Both the position numbers and the translations under genes were made by a program. A DNA stretch of 64,000 nucleotides from Clostridia bacterium (GTDB taxonomy: Bacteria > Bacillota > Clostridia > Peptostreptococcales > Acidaminobacteraceae). The first letter of the stretch is position 1, and each line of letters opens with the position of its first letter. This document shows positions 1-7,567 of this stretch, one piece after another. The notes beneath the pieces were generated by a model, which was given only the letters and a program-made list of their open reading frames with translations, did no database searches and was not told the DNA's origin. Where the stretch lies: NCBI GenBank assembly GCA_014859095.1, contig JACUUV010000002.1, positions 62,001-126,000 of the forward strand, written 5' to 3'.

Positions 1-2
1 CT

Positions 3-305
3 ACACCCGATGTCCCTGGTGTTAAGATTTTGAAGACGATCGGCCTTGTAAGAGGCAGTACGATTAGAGCGAAACACATTGGCAAAGATATCTCTTCAGC
101 TTTTCGGCATCTAGTAGGTGGCGAAATGAAGGAATACAGCGAAATGCTGCAGGAAGCCAGGCAAATCGCCACCAAACTTATGGTGGATGAAGCAGAAAGT
201 CTAGGTGCCAATGCAATTATCAACATGAGGTACACAACATCGTCCGTCATGCAGGGAGCAGCAGAAATCATGGCATATGGTACCGCTGTGATCATAGAGG
301 AATAG
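3..305 (+). CDS. YbjQ/UPF0145 family protein, 5' end cut by window
   Basis: The reading frame is open from the first bases of the window (T-P-D-V-P-G-V-K-I-L...), so the true start lies upstream. A TTG at 30 is in frame but falls inside the conserved N-terminal strand and is not a likely start. The visible part is about 100 residues and carries the family's features: an N-terminal G-L-V-R-G-S, a central amphipathic helix rich in E, R and A, and the N-A-I-I-N-M-R-Y strand followed by a G-T-A-V end. Members are small pentamer- or decamer-forming cytoplasmic proteins sometimes called heavy-metal binding. No biochemical role is certain. The gene ends in a strong hairpin terminator and is not in an operon with the following lipoprotein gene. 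Confidence 0.85.
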   Translation, partial: TPDVPGVKILKTIGLVRGSTIRAKHIGKDISSAFRHLVGGEMKEYSEMLQEARQIATKLMVDEAESLGANAIINMRYTTSSVMQGAAEIMAYGTAVIIEE

Positions 306-313
306 AATTTGAT

Positions 314-344
314 AAAAACGCTCTTCAGCGTTTTTGTTTTTTTA
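314..344 (+). terminator. Intrinsic terminator of the YbjQ-family gene
   Basis: Perfect 9-bp stem (AAAAACGCT/AGCGTTTTT) with a CTTC tetraloop, followed by a T-rich run, 8 nt after the stop codon. Confidence 0.9.
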
Positions 345-376
345 TGTTAATTTAATGTCAACATTATTGAATTCTG

Positions 377-405
377 TTGAATTTATCAATGGTTTTGGTT
401 ATAAT
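377..405 (+). promoter_or_regulatory. Sigma-A type promoter of the FMN-bind-like lipoprotein gene
   Basis: -35 TTGAAT at 377-382, 17-bp spacer, consensus -10 TATAAT at 400-405. The start codon is at 445 with ribosome binding site AGGAGGTG at 433-440. Confidence 0.8.
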
Positions 406-444
406 ATGGTGTAGGTTGTTTGCAAAACACTTAGGAGGTGGCTT

Positions 445-1329
445 ATGAGGAAATTATTAAGCTTAATGCTCGTTTTGGTATTGACGGGAAGCTTATTTAT
501 CGGATGTGCAAAAAAAGAAGAACCAGTAGTTGAAACACCTGTTACTGAAACACCAGTTACGGAAGAGCCTGCTACAGAAGAGCCTGCTGTTGATGGAGAG
601 TATGCTGATGGCATTTACTTCGCAACTGAAGACGTATTCGCAGAAGGTTCAGGATGGAAAGGTGCTTTAACACTTGAAGTTGTAGATGGAAAAATTACAT
701 CTGTAGACTGGAATGCAGCACATATTTCAGCTGGCAAAGATAAGAAAACATCGTCAATCGATGGCGATTATGGTATGGTAGCATACGGTAAAGCTCAATC
801 AGAATGGCACGAACAAGCTGCTTTGGCTGAATCATACTTGATTGAAAACCAAACATTGGCTGGAATCAATTATACTGATGCAGAAGGTAAAACAGACACT
901 ATCGCAGGCGTATCCGTCTCAGTAGATGATTTTGAAGTTCTAGTCAACAAAGCACTTACTACAGGTCCTGTTGGAACTGGAATATACAAAGATGGTACTT
1001 TCTATGCTGAAGAAGCTGATTTCAACGATTCTGGTTGGAAAGACACTGTATCTTTCACTGTAATCAACGGCAATATCGTTGCCGCTAACTGGAACGGTAT
1101 CAGCAAAGATGGCGACAAAGACAAGAAAACAGCTTCTATCGACGGAGATTACGGAATGGTAGCGTATGGTAAGGCTTCTTCCGAATGGCACGAACAAGCT
1201 ATCGAAGTTGAAAACTTCTTACTCAGCACTCAAGAAGTAGATGCGATCGTTGCTGATGCAGTAGCTGGCGTATCAATCGGCGTTGATGGATTCATGGGTC
1301 TTGCTAAAGAAGCACTTGAATTAAGATAA
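445..1329 (+). CDS. Lipoprotein with two FMN-binding-like repeats
   Basis: 294 residues. A lipoprotein signal peptide ends at the lipobox F-I-G-C with Cys21. A Thr/Pro/Glu-rich spacer (repeated E-T-P-V-T / E-E-P-A) follows, then two homologous domains of about 120 residues (roughly 50-170 and 175-294). Each has D-G-x-Y/F-x-A, a S-G-W-K turn, the block S-I-D-G-D-Y-G-M-V-A-Y-G-K-A and W-H-E-Q-A. Each domain ends in D-x-[IV]-A-G-V-S, which resembles the site where ApbE attaches FMN through a phosphoester to Ser/Thr. The architecture resembles the two-domain PplA lipoprotein of flavin-based extracellular electron transfer. An ApbE gene lies immediately downstream on the opposite strand. A membrane-anchored extracytoplasmic flavoprotein is inferred. 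The motif has Val where Ala is usual, so flavinylation is unproven. Confidence 0.75.
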   Translation: MRKLLSLMLVLVLTGSLFIGCAKKEEPVVETPVTETPVTEEPATEEPAVDGEYADGIYFATEDVFAEGSGWKGALTLEVVDGKITSVDWNAAHISAGKDKKTSSIDGDYGMVAYGKAQSEWHEQAALAESYLIENQTLAGINYTDAEGKTDTIAGVSVSVDDFEVLVNKALTTGPVGTGIYKDGTFYAEEADFNDSGWKDTVSFTVINGNIVAANWNGISKDGDKDKKTASIDGDYGMVAYGKASSEWHEQAIEVENFLLSTQEVDAIVADAVAGVSIGVDGFMGLAKEALELR

Positions 1330-1375
1330 TCAATCAATAGATAGAGAATGCAAACAACAACCAAACAAAATATTT

Positions 1376-1409
1376 AGGAGCCTTCTCATGTGAGAAGGCT
1401 CCTTTTTAT
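1376..1409. terminator. Hairpin between the convergent lipoprotein and apbE genes
   Basis: 13-bp perfect stem (AGGAGCCTTCTCA/TGAGAAGGCTCCT) followed by TTTTTAT on the + strand. It lies between two converging stop codons and is mainly a terminator for the + strand gene. Confidence 0.88.
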
Positions 1410-1417
1410 CGTCTTGA

Positions 1418-2539
1418 TTATTTGCTTTTAATTGTATACTTATTATTGGTGAGTAAAAATTTTGATTCAATTCCCGATGTCATATAAATCGATCCGTCAT
1501 CCAAGACGAACATTGCATCGACACCTTCCAGCGATTCTATGAAATCATAACCTGTCTCAAATCCCATAAGGAATCCCGCTGTCGAAAGTGCGTCTCCATC
1601 TACGGAAGCACCCGTGACTATTGATATGGACAGTAGATTGCTTTGTTCAGGATAGCCTGTCTCGGGATTGATCAAATGGTGGTATCTCACATTATCTTTT
1701 ATAAAAAACCGCTCATAAACTCCAGATGAGACAATCGCGTTGTCCTCAAGATTCAAAATACCAACAAGTCCTCCCATTTCAGACTGGGGATCTCTAACTC
1801 CCACCGACCAGTGGTCGCTGTTCGGTTTAAAACCTACAGTCAAAACATTGCCACCCAAATTGATAATGGCACTTTTATAACCGTTTTTCTGAATGACTTT
1901 CTTGACCTCATCAGCAATATAGCCTTTGGCGACAGCACCCAAGTCCAAGACCATCCCTTCCTCAGGTAAAAATACCGTGTTTTTCTCAGAATCCAGTTCA
2001 ATTTTTTTATAATCCACTTTCTCCATTGCGGCTTTCAGCTCATCATCATCGGGTATGGCCGCATCGTCAGTTCCTATACCCCAAAGATTGACCACTGGCC
2101 CTATTGATACATCAAACAGGCCGTTTGACATATCCCCGTAACTTATGGAAAGAGCAATCAAATCGTATAACACCTCAGGTACCTCGACGGGTGCGACTCC
2201 AGCTCTATCGTTGATCTGATCGACGTTTGTCATCTCAATATTTTTCGACATCATCTTTTCAAAGTCATAAATGGTGTAAAATATCTCATCAAATACAGAT
2301 GAAGGCACTTCCTTCTCATCATATATGCTGATTGTGATATAGGTGCCAATCTGATAACTTTCTTGTGATGTGATGGTGCTCTTTGTTTTATCATCTTTGA
2401 CAACTTTCGATGCCGATCTCACAAAAGGCACTTCATTCTTATCCGGAACGACTTCATCAGATGGCTTCTCCACCTTTTGACATCCAGTCGCAATAAGCAT
2501 CATAACCAAAAGTACCGTAAACCCTTTAAAAATCTTCAT
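1418..2539 (-). CDS. apbE: FAD:protein FMN transferase (ApbE), lipoprotein
   Basis: 373 residues with a lipoprotein signal peptide (I-A-T-G-C, Cys20), so it is exported and anchored outside the membrane. ApbE features are clear: Y-Q-I-G-T-Y-I-T near the N-terminus, F-D-V-S-I-G-P-V-V-N-L-W-G, D-L-G-A-V-A-K-G-Y, the I-N-L-G-G-N strand, W-S-V-G-V-R-D-P, and the metal-binding D-A-L-S-T-A-G-F near residue 320. The family transfers FMN from FAD to Ser/Thr of exported proteins using Mg2+. The ribosome binding site AAGGAG precedes this ATG. The neighbour at 445-1329 is the obvious candidate substrate. No Rnf or Nqr genes, the other usual ApbE clients, occur in the window. Confidence 0.93.
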   Translation of the reverse strand: MKIFKGFTVLLVMMLIATGCQKVEKPSDEVVPDKNEVPFVRSASKVVKDDKTKSTITSQESYQIGTYITISIYDEKEVPSSVFDEIFYTIYDFEKMMSKNIEMTNVDQINDRAGVAPVEVPEVLYDLIALSISYGDMSNGLFDVSIGPVVNLWGIGTDDAAIPDDDELKAAMEKVDYKKIELDSEKNTVFLPEEGMVLDLGAVAKGYIADEVKKVIQKNGYKSAIINLGGNVLTVGFKPNSDHWSVGVRDPQSEMGGLVGILNLEDNAIVSSGVYERFFIKDNVRYHHLINPETGYPEQSNLLSISIVTGASVDGDALSTAGFLMGFETGYDFIESLEGVDAMFVLDDGSIYMTSGIESKFLLTNNKYTIKSK

Positions 2540-2594
2540 TATTATCTCCTTCTATCTGCCTTTCATTTTCATCATTCTATAATTGAGCAGTACT

Positions 2595-2603
2595 ATTATA
2601 CCA
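2595..2603 (-). promoter_or_regulatory. apbE: Extended -10 element upstream of apbE
   Basis: On the minus strand the sequence reads TGGTATAAT, an extended -10 (TGn + TATAAT), about 55 nt before the apbE start. No good -35 is seen. Confidence 0.5.
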
Positions 2604-2626
2604 TAAATGTTCCTAGATCATGACAT

Positions 2627-2651
2627 AAAAAAAACCAATTCAATGAACTGG
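2627..2651 (-). terminator. Terminator downstream of the ABC transporter remnant
   Basis: On the minus strand CCAGTTC-ATT-GAATTGG (one G-T pair) is followed by eight T. It sits 19 nt past the remnant's stop codon, suggesting a real gene once ended here. Confidence 0.6.
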
Positions 2652-2669
2652 GATTTTTCTATCAATAAG

Positions 2670-2911
2670 TCAGAACCTCTTGGACATTTCTATGCCCGAC
2701 TCTATAAATCCGATCATATCTCTCTTTCGTTTCATAAAAAATGCTTCGTCCAGGAAAATGACCGGATGACCATCCACAAATCCGTCCAATCCGGCACGAT
2801 GAATCGCTCTTTCCAAAGCCTCCTCCGAACACTCTTTGTGCAAGGTGATGTTGTTCTTGAGGGTATCTTCAAACAAGAACACCTGTTGTTCAGCATTTGA
2901 GTGATGACCGG
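2670..2911 (-). pseudogene. Remnant of an ABC exporter nucleotide-binding domain
   Basis: The minus-strand frame reads Q-Q-V-F-L-F-E-D-T-L-K-N-N-I-T-L, then S-E-E-A-L-E-R-A-I-H-R-A-G-L-D-G-F-V-D. That is the Q-loop to helical-domain stretch of ABC exporters (typical pattern Q-x-V-x-L-F-x-x-T-I-x-x-N-I). The Walker A part, the LSGGQ signature and the membrane domain are absent. After F-V-D the text jumps to V-I-F-L-D-E-A, which may be a remnant of Walker B. There is no convincing start or ribosome binding site. I read this as a gene fragment with a deletion. A terminator follows it. The frame assignment is seen; the family call rests on one motif block. Confidence 0.5.
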
Positions 2912-2951
2912 AATCAAGCAGGCGCCTACATACACTGCAGACGCCTTTTAT

Positions 2952-3905
2952 TTATTTCTTATCCAGTAATATTTTCCCGGAAATCGTATTTATTTTTATG
3001 GTTCTATGGTCTGAACGGTTATCGATTGATATGTGTTTCTTCCCTGCGATGTTTTTATCCACTACTGCAAACCCACTTGTATCCATCGAACCCGAAACCG
3101 AGTCGAAAAAAAGATTGTACATTTCCGGTTCGGGAACATAAACGGAAACTTTGCCTGAAACGCTGCTGAGCGTGATTTCATCCAAATTTTCTCCACCGTC
3201 GATTTCTATATTACCTGAAATGGTTTTGCTTTCCACTTTGTTGTAAATCCCTGACGATTTCACTTTTCCTGACGTGGAGTTCAAATAAATTCTCGCCGCT
3301 TTCACATTGTCGGCGATGACATTCCCGGAGGTGGACTTCAGTTGAATCACTTTAGCCTTCAAATCAGTAGCCACAATTTTACCGCTGACACTCTTGGCTT
3401 CCAAATCGATAGCCCTAAGTCCAATCATGGATATATTGCCTGAGACAGTTGAAAATTTCCCTCTGTCCACATCATACTCCATTGGAACTTTCACATTGAT
3501 GAAAATCGGACTCATACTGCCTGAACCACTCTTGAAGAAATCAAATATATCGGTAAGGTTCGTCACCCTGGTCTCTTTGATGGAGATGTAATGCTCCTCC
3601 TCATAAAAATGAAGCCACTCCGGTTTGGCCACCAGTTCTCTTGTCTTGTCGTCAAACAGTTCAATGGTGACATCGTCGACATTGGATCTTTCAATATTGA
3701 TTTTACAAGTGGTAAGTGCGACATCAAAACTCATCATTACAGATTGCTCTATTCGATCCGTTTCCTTCTCATACACTTCTGATTCGTCCCTTATATCGCC
3801 TTCGATGCGTTCTGTTTGCTCGAGGGCTTCAATCAGTTCAAGACCTTGCTCCACAGAAATTTTCCCAGATTCTATCATTTTCAGTATTTCCAGTTTGCTG
3901 CTCAT
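2952..3905 (-). CDS. DUF4097-type beta-repeat protein with N-terminal SHOCT-like module
   Basis: 317 residues starting at the ATG at 3905, which has AGGAGGTG 4 nt upstream. A longer frame starting at 3923 would place its start before this ribosome binding site. Residues 1-30 form a short two-helix module (K-L-E-I-L-K-M-I-E-S-G-K-I-S-V-E-Q-G-L-E-L-I-E-A-L) as in YvlB/LiaX-type proteins. The rest is repeated beta strands of the form S-x-S-G-x-[IV] (S-T-V-S-G-N-I, S-V-S-G-K-I, S-T-S-G-N-V, S-T-S-G-K-V, T-I-S-G-N-I, S-V-S-G-K-V), typical of DUF4097 beta-helical proteins. No membrane segment is visible. It is the last gene of a three-gene set whose proteins share the N-terminal module. Related proteins take part in envelope-stress signalling in other Firmicutes; the role here is unknown. 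Confidence 0.8.
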   Translation of the reverse strand: MSSKLEILKMIESGKISVEQGLELIEALEQTERIEGDIRDESEVYEKETDRIEQSVMMSFDVALTTCKINIERSNVDDVTIELFDDKTRELVAKPEWLHFYEEEHYISIKETRVTNLTDIFDFFKSGSGSMSPIFINVKVPMEYDVDRGKFSTVSGNISMIGLRAIDLEAKSVSGKIVATDLKAKVIQLKSTSGNVIADNVKAARIYLNSTSGKVKSSGIYNKVESKTISGNIEIDGGENLDEITLSSVSGKVSVYVPEPEMYNLFFDSVSGSMDTSGFAVVDKNIAGKKHISIDNRSDHRTIKINTISGKILLDKK

Positions 3906-3915
3906 TCGACACCTC

Positions 3916-4077
3916 CTACACAAGTGAAATTTCTACAATTTGCCCATCGTCGGTTTCAATATTGATAACTTCACTCGCTCCACCTTCTTGAATCGCTTCA
4001 AGCAACTTCATTCCATCCGCCGCTGTGATCACGCCACCCTCAATCATTTTCAAGATTTTCATTTGTTCTTCCTTCAT
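3916..4077 (-). CDS. 53-residue SHOCT-like helical protein
   Basis: A short frame of 53 residues beginning M-K-E-E-Q-M-K-I-L-K-M-I-E-G-G and ending E-I-S-L-V. The first 30 residues repeat the helix-turn-helix module of both neighbours (I-L-K-M-I-E-G-G-V-I-T-A-A-D-G-M-K-L-L-E-A-I). The remainder is an acidic beta-hairpin-like tail. Its ribosome binding site AGGAG overlaps the stop codon of the DUF2089 gene upstream (9-nt gap), and its stop overlaps the AGGAGGTG of the DUF4097 gene, so all three are translationally close. It could be an adaptor binding the same partner as its neighbours. No function is known to me. Confidence 0.75.
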   Translation of the reverse strand: MKEEQMKILKMIEGGVITAADGMKLLEAIQEGGASEVINIETDDGQIVEISLV

Positions 4078-4086
4078 CAGATTCTC

Positions 4087-4464
4087 CTAATCTTCGCCAC
4101 GAAGAAGCCTTAGTGCTTCTTCCGAGTTCATCTCACCTTTACTCAGTTTTTCAAGGATTTCTTTCTTGTCCAATTTCGGATCTTCATTTTCAGCCTTGAT
4201 ACTATATCCAAGGGCTTCAATGACTTGGTCAAGACTTCGCCTGACAGTTGGATAAGATATCCCGAGATCTCTTTCGATTTCCTTGATATTGCCTCTGTTT
4301 TTAATGAATATTCCTATGAAATGCTTTTGGTCCTTGCTCAGATACGTGAAATTGTCCAGTTCGAAATGACCTTCAATGGATGTATTGCATCGATCACAGT
4401 TCAATTTGACAACTTTTAGTTTCGAATCACACACAGGACACTTTCCGATGACTTCTTTTTTCAT
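4087..4464 (-). CDS. DUF2089 zinc-ribbon/HTH protein
   Basis: 125 residues from the ATG at 4464, which has AAAGGAG 6 nt upstream. A start 6 nt earlier would abut that site. An N-terminal zinc ribbon C-P-V-C...C-D-R-C (residues 9-30) is followed by a helix-turn-helix-like segment (I-E-R-D-L-G-I-S-Y-P-T-V-R-R-S-L) as in the DUF2089 family. The C-terminus has the module E-I-L-E-K-L-S-K-G-E-M-N-S-E-E-A-L-R-L-L found in the next two genes. It is probably a DNA-binding regulator at the head of a three-gene operon and may control that operon. The DNA target is unknown. Confidence 0.8.
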   Translation of the reverse strand: MKKEVIGKCPVCDSKLKVVKLNCDRCNTSIEGHFELDNFTYLSKDQKHFIGIFIKNRGNIKEIERDLGISYPTVRRSLDQVIEALGYSIKAENEDPKLDKKEILEKLSKGEMNSEEALRLLRGED

Positions 4465-4597
4465 TCGCATCTCCTTTAAGTTGTTTATAACTCTAAAATA
4501 CGCTTCTAAATAAATAATGTCAATCGCAAACGCATAATTCTAATCTTTTTTTAACTTTTAGTTAAATATATTAATTTAAATATTGATTATATCAAAT

Positions 4598-4623
4598 AAA
4601 AAAGCCGAGGATTTATCCTCGGC
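4598..4623 (-). terminator. Terminator of the nfeD-slipin operon
   Basis: Perfect 8-bp stem GCCGAGGA/TCCTCGGC with a 4-nt loop, followed on the minus strand by six T, 15 nt after the slipin stop codon. Confidence 0.9.
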
Positions 4624-4638
4624 CAATTATAATTCATA

Positions 4639-5577
4639 CTAATCAGTTTTATCTTTGCTGAAAGCAGCTACTTCGGAAATACTTGCCACCAAGTTTGCCA
4701 CACTTCCGAGGTCGGAAGGAATAATCATCTTGGTTGCGTTTCCATTGGCAACTTTGACGAGTGCCTCAAAACTTTTGATGGTCAATACCGCTTGATTCGC
4801 ATCGGCTTTTTTGATCATTTCAAGACCATGTGCTGTTGCTTGTTGAACCTTTAAGATCGCTTCCGCTTCACCTTCTGCTTCTCTGATCTGAGCTTCTTTC
4901 TTCGCCTCTGCTCTTAAGATTGCGGAACGCTTGTCAGCTTCCGCATCCAGGATTACCGCTTCCTTACGGCCTTCTGCAGTAAGGATTGCAGCTCTTTTTT
5001 CACCTTCAGCCCTGAGTATGGATTCTCTTCTCTCACGCTCAGCACGCATTTGTTTTTCCATTGCTTCTTGTATGTCTTTTGGTGGAAGAATGTTCTTTAC
5101 TTCAACACGATTGACTTTGATCCCCCATGGATCAGTTGCCTCATCCAAAATGCTTCTCATTTGTGTGTTGATCAAATCTCTGGAAGTCAATGTCTCATCC
5201 AGTTCCAATTGACCGATGATATTTCTTAGTGTGGTTGCCGTCAGATTTTCGATGGCAACGATGGGTTGGGCCACTCCATAAGTGTAGAGTTTTGCGTCTG
5301 TGATCTGATAGTATACCACAGTGTCAATTTTCATTGTGACGTTGTCTTTGGTGATTACTGGCTGGGGAGGAAAATCGACAACCAATTCTTTCAATGTCAC
5401 TTTTTTCGCAATCCTGTCGAACAGAGGAATCTTGAGGTGCAACCCAGTTTCCCAAGTGGTATGATATGCACCGAGACGTTCTACGACATAAGCATTGGAT
5501 TGTGGTACAATCTTGATGTTGACTACGACCAACAATAGTGCCAATATGGCCAGTACTGCTCCAATAATGAATTCCAT
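4639..5577 (-). CDS. SPFH/band-7 protein, slipin (stomatin/QmcA-like)
   Basis: 312 residues. One N-terminal membrane segment (about residues 3-22, I-I-G-A-V-L-A-I-L-A-L-L-L-V-V-V) is followed by the band-7 domain (V-P-Q-S-N-A-Y-V-V-E-R-L-G-A-Y, then I-P-L-F-D-R-I-A-K-K-V). A long coiled coil of E-A-x-x-[KR] repeats spans roughly 170-250 (R-A-E-G-E-K-R-A-A-I-L). Slipins form membrane microdomain scaffolds and are encoded with NfeD partners, as here: nfeD ends 20 nt upstream on the same strand. The ribosome binding site AGGAGG precedes the ATG. The family assignment is firm; the cellular role (membrane organisation or quality control) is inferred from relatives. Confidence 0.92.
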   Translation of the reverse strand: MEFIIGAVLAILALLLVVVNIKIVPQSNAYVVERLGAYHTTWETGLHLKIPLFDRIAKKVTLKELVVDFPPQPVITKDNVTMKIDTVVYYQITDAKLYTYGVAQPIVAIENLTATTLRNIIGQLELDETLTSRDLINTQMRSILDEATDPWGIKVNRVEVKNILPPKDIQEAMEKQMRAERERRESILRAEGEKRAAILTAEGRKEAVILDAEADKRSAILRAEAKKEAQIREAEGEAEAILKVQQATAHGLEMIKKADANQAVLTIKSFEALVKVANGNATKMIIPSDLGSVANLVASISEVAAFSKDKTD

Positions 5578-5597
5578 AAAAAACCTCCTATTTTATA

Positions 5598-6041
5598 TTA
5601 TTGTTTTTCCACTTTCCTGACAATCAACTTTACGCCTTCAATTGCTAATACTTCAACCGCCTCGTCCACTTCAAACGTCTCTTGACCAGGTCCTTTGGCT
5701 GTCCAGATTTGACTACCAAGTTTTACCTGTCCTACAGACTTTTCCTCGATACTTTTGACTACGTATCCTGTCTGTCCGATCAAAGCGTCGATATTGGTCT
5801 TGTTATGTCCTATTTTCAAAACCTTTTTCGCTATCGGCCTTGTGTATACCAACAAAACCACAGCCACGACCACAAATACTATAATCTGGACCGGTAATCC
5901 GAATCCCAAAGATGCGGTAATCAATGCCGCAAGCGATCCCACAGCAAACCAGATTGAAGTGAGTCCAAGAGTCAAAGCTTCAACGATCGTGAAAACCACA
6001 ATCAAAACTGCCCAAGTGATGGCTACATAATCAAGGGTCAT
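5598..6041 (-). CDS. NfeD family membrane protein
   Basis: 147 residues when started at the ATG at 6041, preceded by AAGGAGGC. A longer frame to 6122 has no such site and adds 27 uncharacteristic residues. Three or four hydrophobic segments (T-W-A-V-L-I-V-V-F-T-I-V; S-I-W-F-A-V-G-S-L-A-A-L; P-V-Q-I-I-V-F-V-V-V-A-V-V-L-L) precede a C-terminal OB-fold domain beginning D-A-L-I-G-Q-T-G-Y-V. This is the short NfeD form without the ClpP-like protease domain, usually paired with paraslipin. It is co-transcribed with the slipin gene, and the two products are expected to form one membrane complex. Confidence 0.9.
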   Translation of the reverse strand: MTLDYVAITWAVLIVVFTIVEALTLGLTSIWFAVGSLAALITASLGFGLPVQIIVFVVVAVVLLVYTRPIAKKVLKIGHNKTNIDALIGQTGYVVKSIEEKSVGQVKLGSQIWTAKGPGQETFEVDEAVEVLAIEGVKLIVRKVEKQ

Positions 6042-6235
6042 AAAATGCCTCCTTACATAATTCAAAAGAATCCAAACAGGATGCTTTCTTTGGTATCTTT
6101 TATCATGTATAATTAAATACACAATATAAAATTAAATATTCATTTTATGTGTTAATTCATTTATACACCATAATTCTTAAGAAACCCTTAAAAAACACAC
6201 AATATATTATAACTTTGTAACCGAAAGGAATTCTC

Positions 6236-7456
6236 ATGTCAAATCATAAAATTATAATTGCCCTTTTAATTCCAAGCATACTCGCACTTTTGGGAGCGAT
6301 TGTCTTCAGACAGATTTTCATCATTAGCGCTATGATGGGGTATGTTTTTATCGGATTCACGATATGGATCTGCGTATATTTGGCTTATATCAAAGCAGAG
6401 AAGCTACGAAAGTACAAACGGATCAGTGATTTTAAGAACCACACTTTGGATACTGTTCTCAAAGTCAGTCATTTATTCATGGATATGGATCAAAACGAGG
6501 ATTACTACAATTTCATACTCAAATCCGCCATAGATGTCGTAGAAAAAGCAAGCAGAGGCAGTTTTCTGATCCACAACCCCCTATCCGGTAGATATGAGTT
6601 CAAAACATGTATCGGTTATCCACTCGATCAACTCCAAAAGATCAGCTTTGCTTTGGAAGAGACCTTCCCTTACCTGAACGCCGGCGGGCAGTATGATCAG
6701 CCGATAATAATAAAAGACATTGCCGCTTACGATTCCAAATTGCTTGATCCATCCTCCAATATTTCATTAGGAGCAGCCGGCGGTTTTGAACCCAAAGAGT
6801 CTTTATCGGCGCCAATTGTCATTGAAGGTAAAATTGTTGGTATTCTCAATATCGACAGCGATTTATCCGGTGCTTTCGATGAAGTGGACAGACAGTTGAT
6901 TCAATTTTTCTCCACACAAATTGCCATCGCCCTCAAAAATAAAAAACTTGTGGATGAAACATTGAATATGTCAAGATACGACAGTCTGACAGGAATATAC
7001 AACCGAAATTATTTCGAGAAGATATTCAATGCCTATAGAACCCATTCACTCGAAAACATGGAATCTTATGCTTTGGTCATGTGCGATCTCAACGACCTTA
7101 AAATCATCAATGACCATTTTGGTCATTCTGTAGGAGATCTGGTCCTCATGGAATTCACAAAGATTATCAAAGAATCAATACGAGAATCCGATGTTTTCGC
7201 CAGAATTGGCGGAGATGAATTCGCCTTACTTTTCAGAAATACCGATGCACAAAAAACAGAAGAAAAAATGTCAGCACTTGTCAATAAAATCGAGTCCGCC
7301 GAACTTGAACACCAAAGGATTTCAATCCCAATGAGTTTCAGCTATGGCACGGCGATATCACCTGACGATTCCATGGTGTATGATGTTCTCGTTAGGATTG
7401 CAGATGTGAGAATGTACCAATATAAAGATAAGAACAAAAAAGCGTTGATGTTTTGA
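6236..7456 (+). CDS. Membrane-bound GAF-GGDEF diguanylate cyclase
   Basis: 406 residues. Two N-terminal membrane helices (about 4-50) are followed by a GAF-like sensor domain (about 75-225; S-L-S-A-P-I-V-I-E-G-K-I-V-G-I-L-N-I-D) and a GGDEF domain (about 245-406). The active site motif is intact (R-I-G-G-D-E-F-A). An inhibitory site R-E-S-D lies five residues upstream of it, so product inhibition by c-di-GMP is expected. The D-x-L-T-G-I-Y-N-R entry motif and the D-L-N-D-L-K metal/substrate region are present. It should make c-di-GMP from 2 GTP at the membrane in response to an unknown ligand. It is monocistronic with its own terminator. No PilZ or EAL gene is nearby. Confidence 0.93.
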   Translation: MSNHKIIIALLIPSILALLGAIVFRQIFIISAMMGYVFIGFTIWICVYLAYIKAEKLRKYKRISDFKNHTLDTVLKVSHLFMDMDQNEDYYNFILKSAIDVVEKASRGSFLIHNPLSGRYEFKTCIGYPLDQLQKISFALEETFPYLNAGGQYDQPIIIKDIAAYDSKLLDPSSNISLGAAGGFEPKESLSAPIVIEGKIVGILNIDSDLSGAFDEVDRQLIQFFSTQIAIALKNKKLVDETLNMSRYDSLTGIYNRNYFEKIFNAYRTHSLENMESYALVMCDLNDLKIINDHFGHSVGDLVLMEFTKIIKESIRESDVFARIGGDEFALLFRNTDAQKTEEKMSALVNKIESAELEHQRISIPMSFSYGTAISPDDSMVYDVLVRIADVRMYQYKDKNKKALMF

Positions 7457-7492
7457 AAAATCCTGGAGCGGTAGCCGTTCAGGATTTTTTTT
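7456..7492 (+). terminator. Terminator of the diguanylate cyclase gene
   Basis: Stem AAAAATCCTG/CAGGATTTTTT, with the loop region itself pairing CGG with CCG, ends in a T-rich tract directly after the stop codon. Confidence 0.85.
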
Positions 7493-7502
7493 ATGGATAT
7501 TC

Positions 7503-7526
7503 AGAATATTCATGTTATAATATTCT
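7503..7526 (+). promoter_or_regulatory. Extended -10 promoter inside an 8-bp inverted repeat
   Basis: TGTTATAAT at 7513-7521 is an extended -10. It is enclosed by a perfect inverted repeat AGAATATT (7503-7510)/AATATTCT (7519-7526), so a repressor binding there would block the M3 peptidase promoter. Confidence 0.55.
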
Positions 7527-7567
7527 TGAAAATCATTTCGATAATCTAAAGAAAATGGGAGGCATAT

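Noticed and set aside
519..600. Short tandem repeat or CRISPR-like array
   Set aside because: The repetition comes from a Thr/Pro/Glu-rich linker in the lipoprotein; units are under 20 bp and have no spacers.
2607..2900. A 97-codon + strand ORF
   Set aside because: It is antisense to the ABC remnant, has no ribosome binding site and no recognisable protein features.
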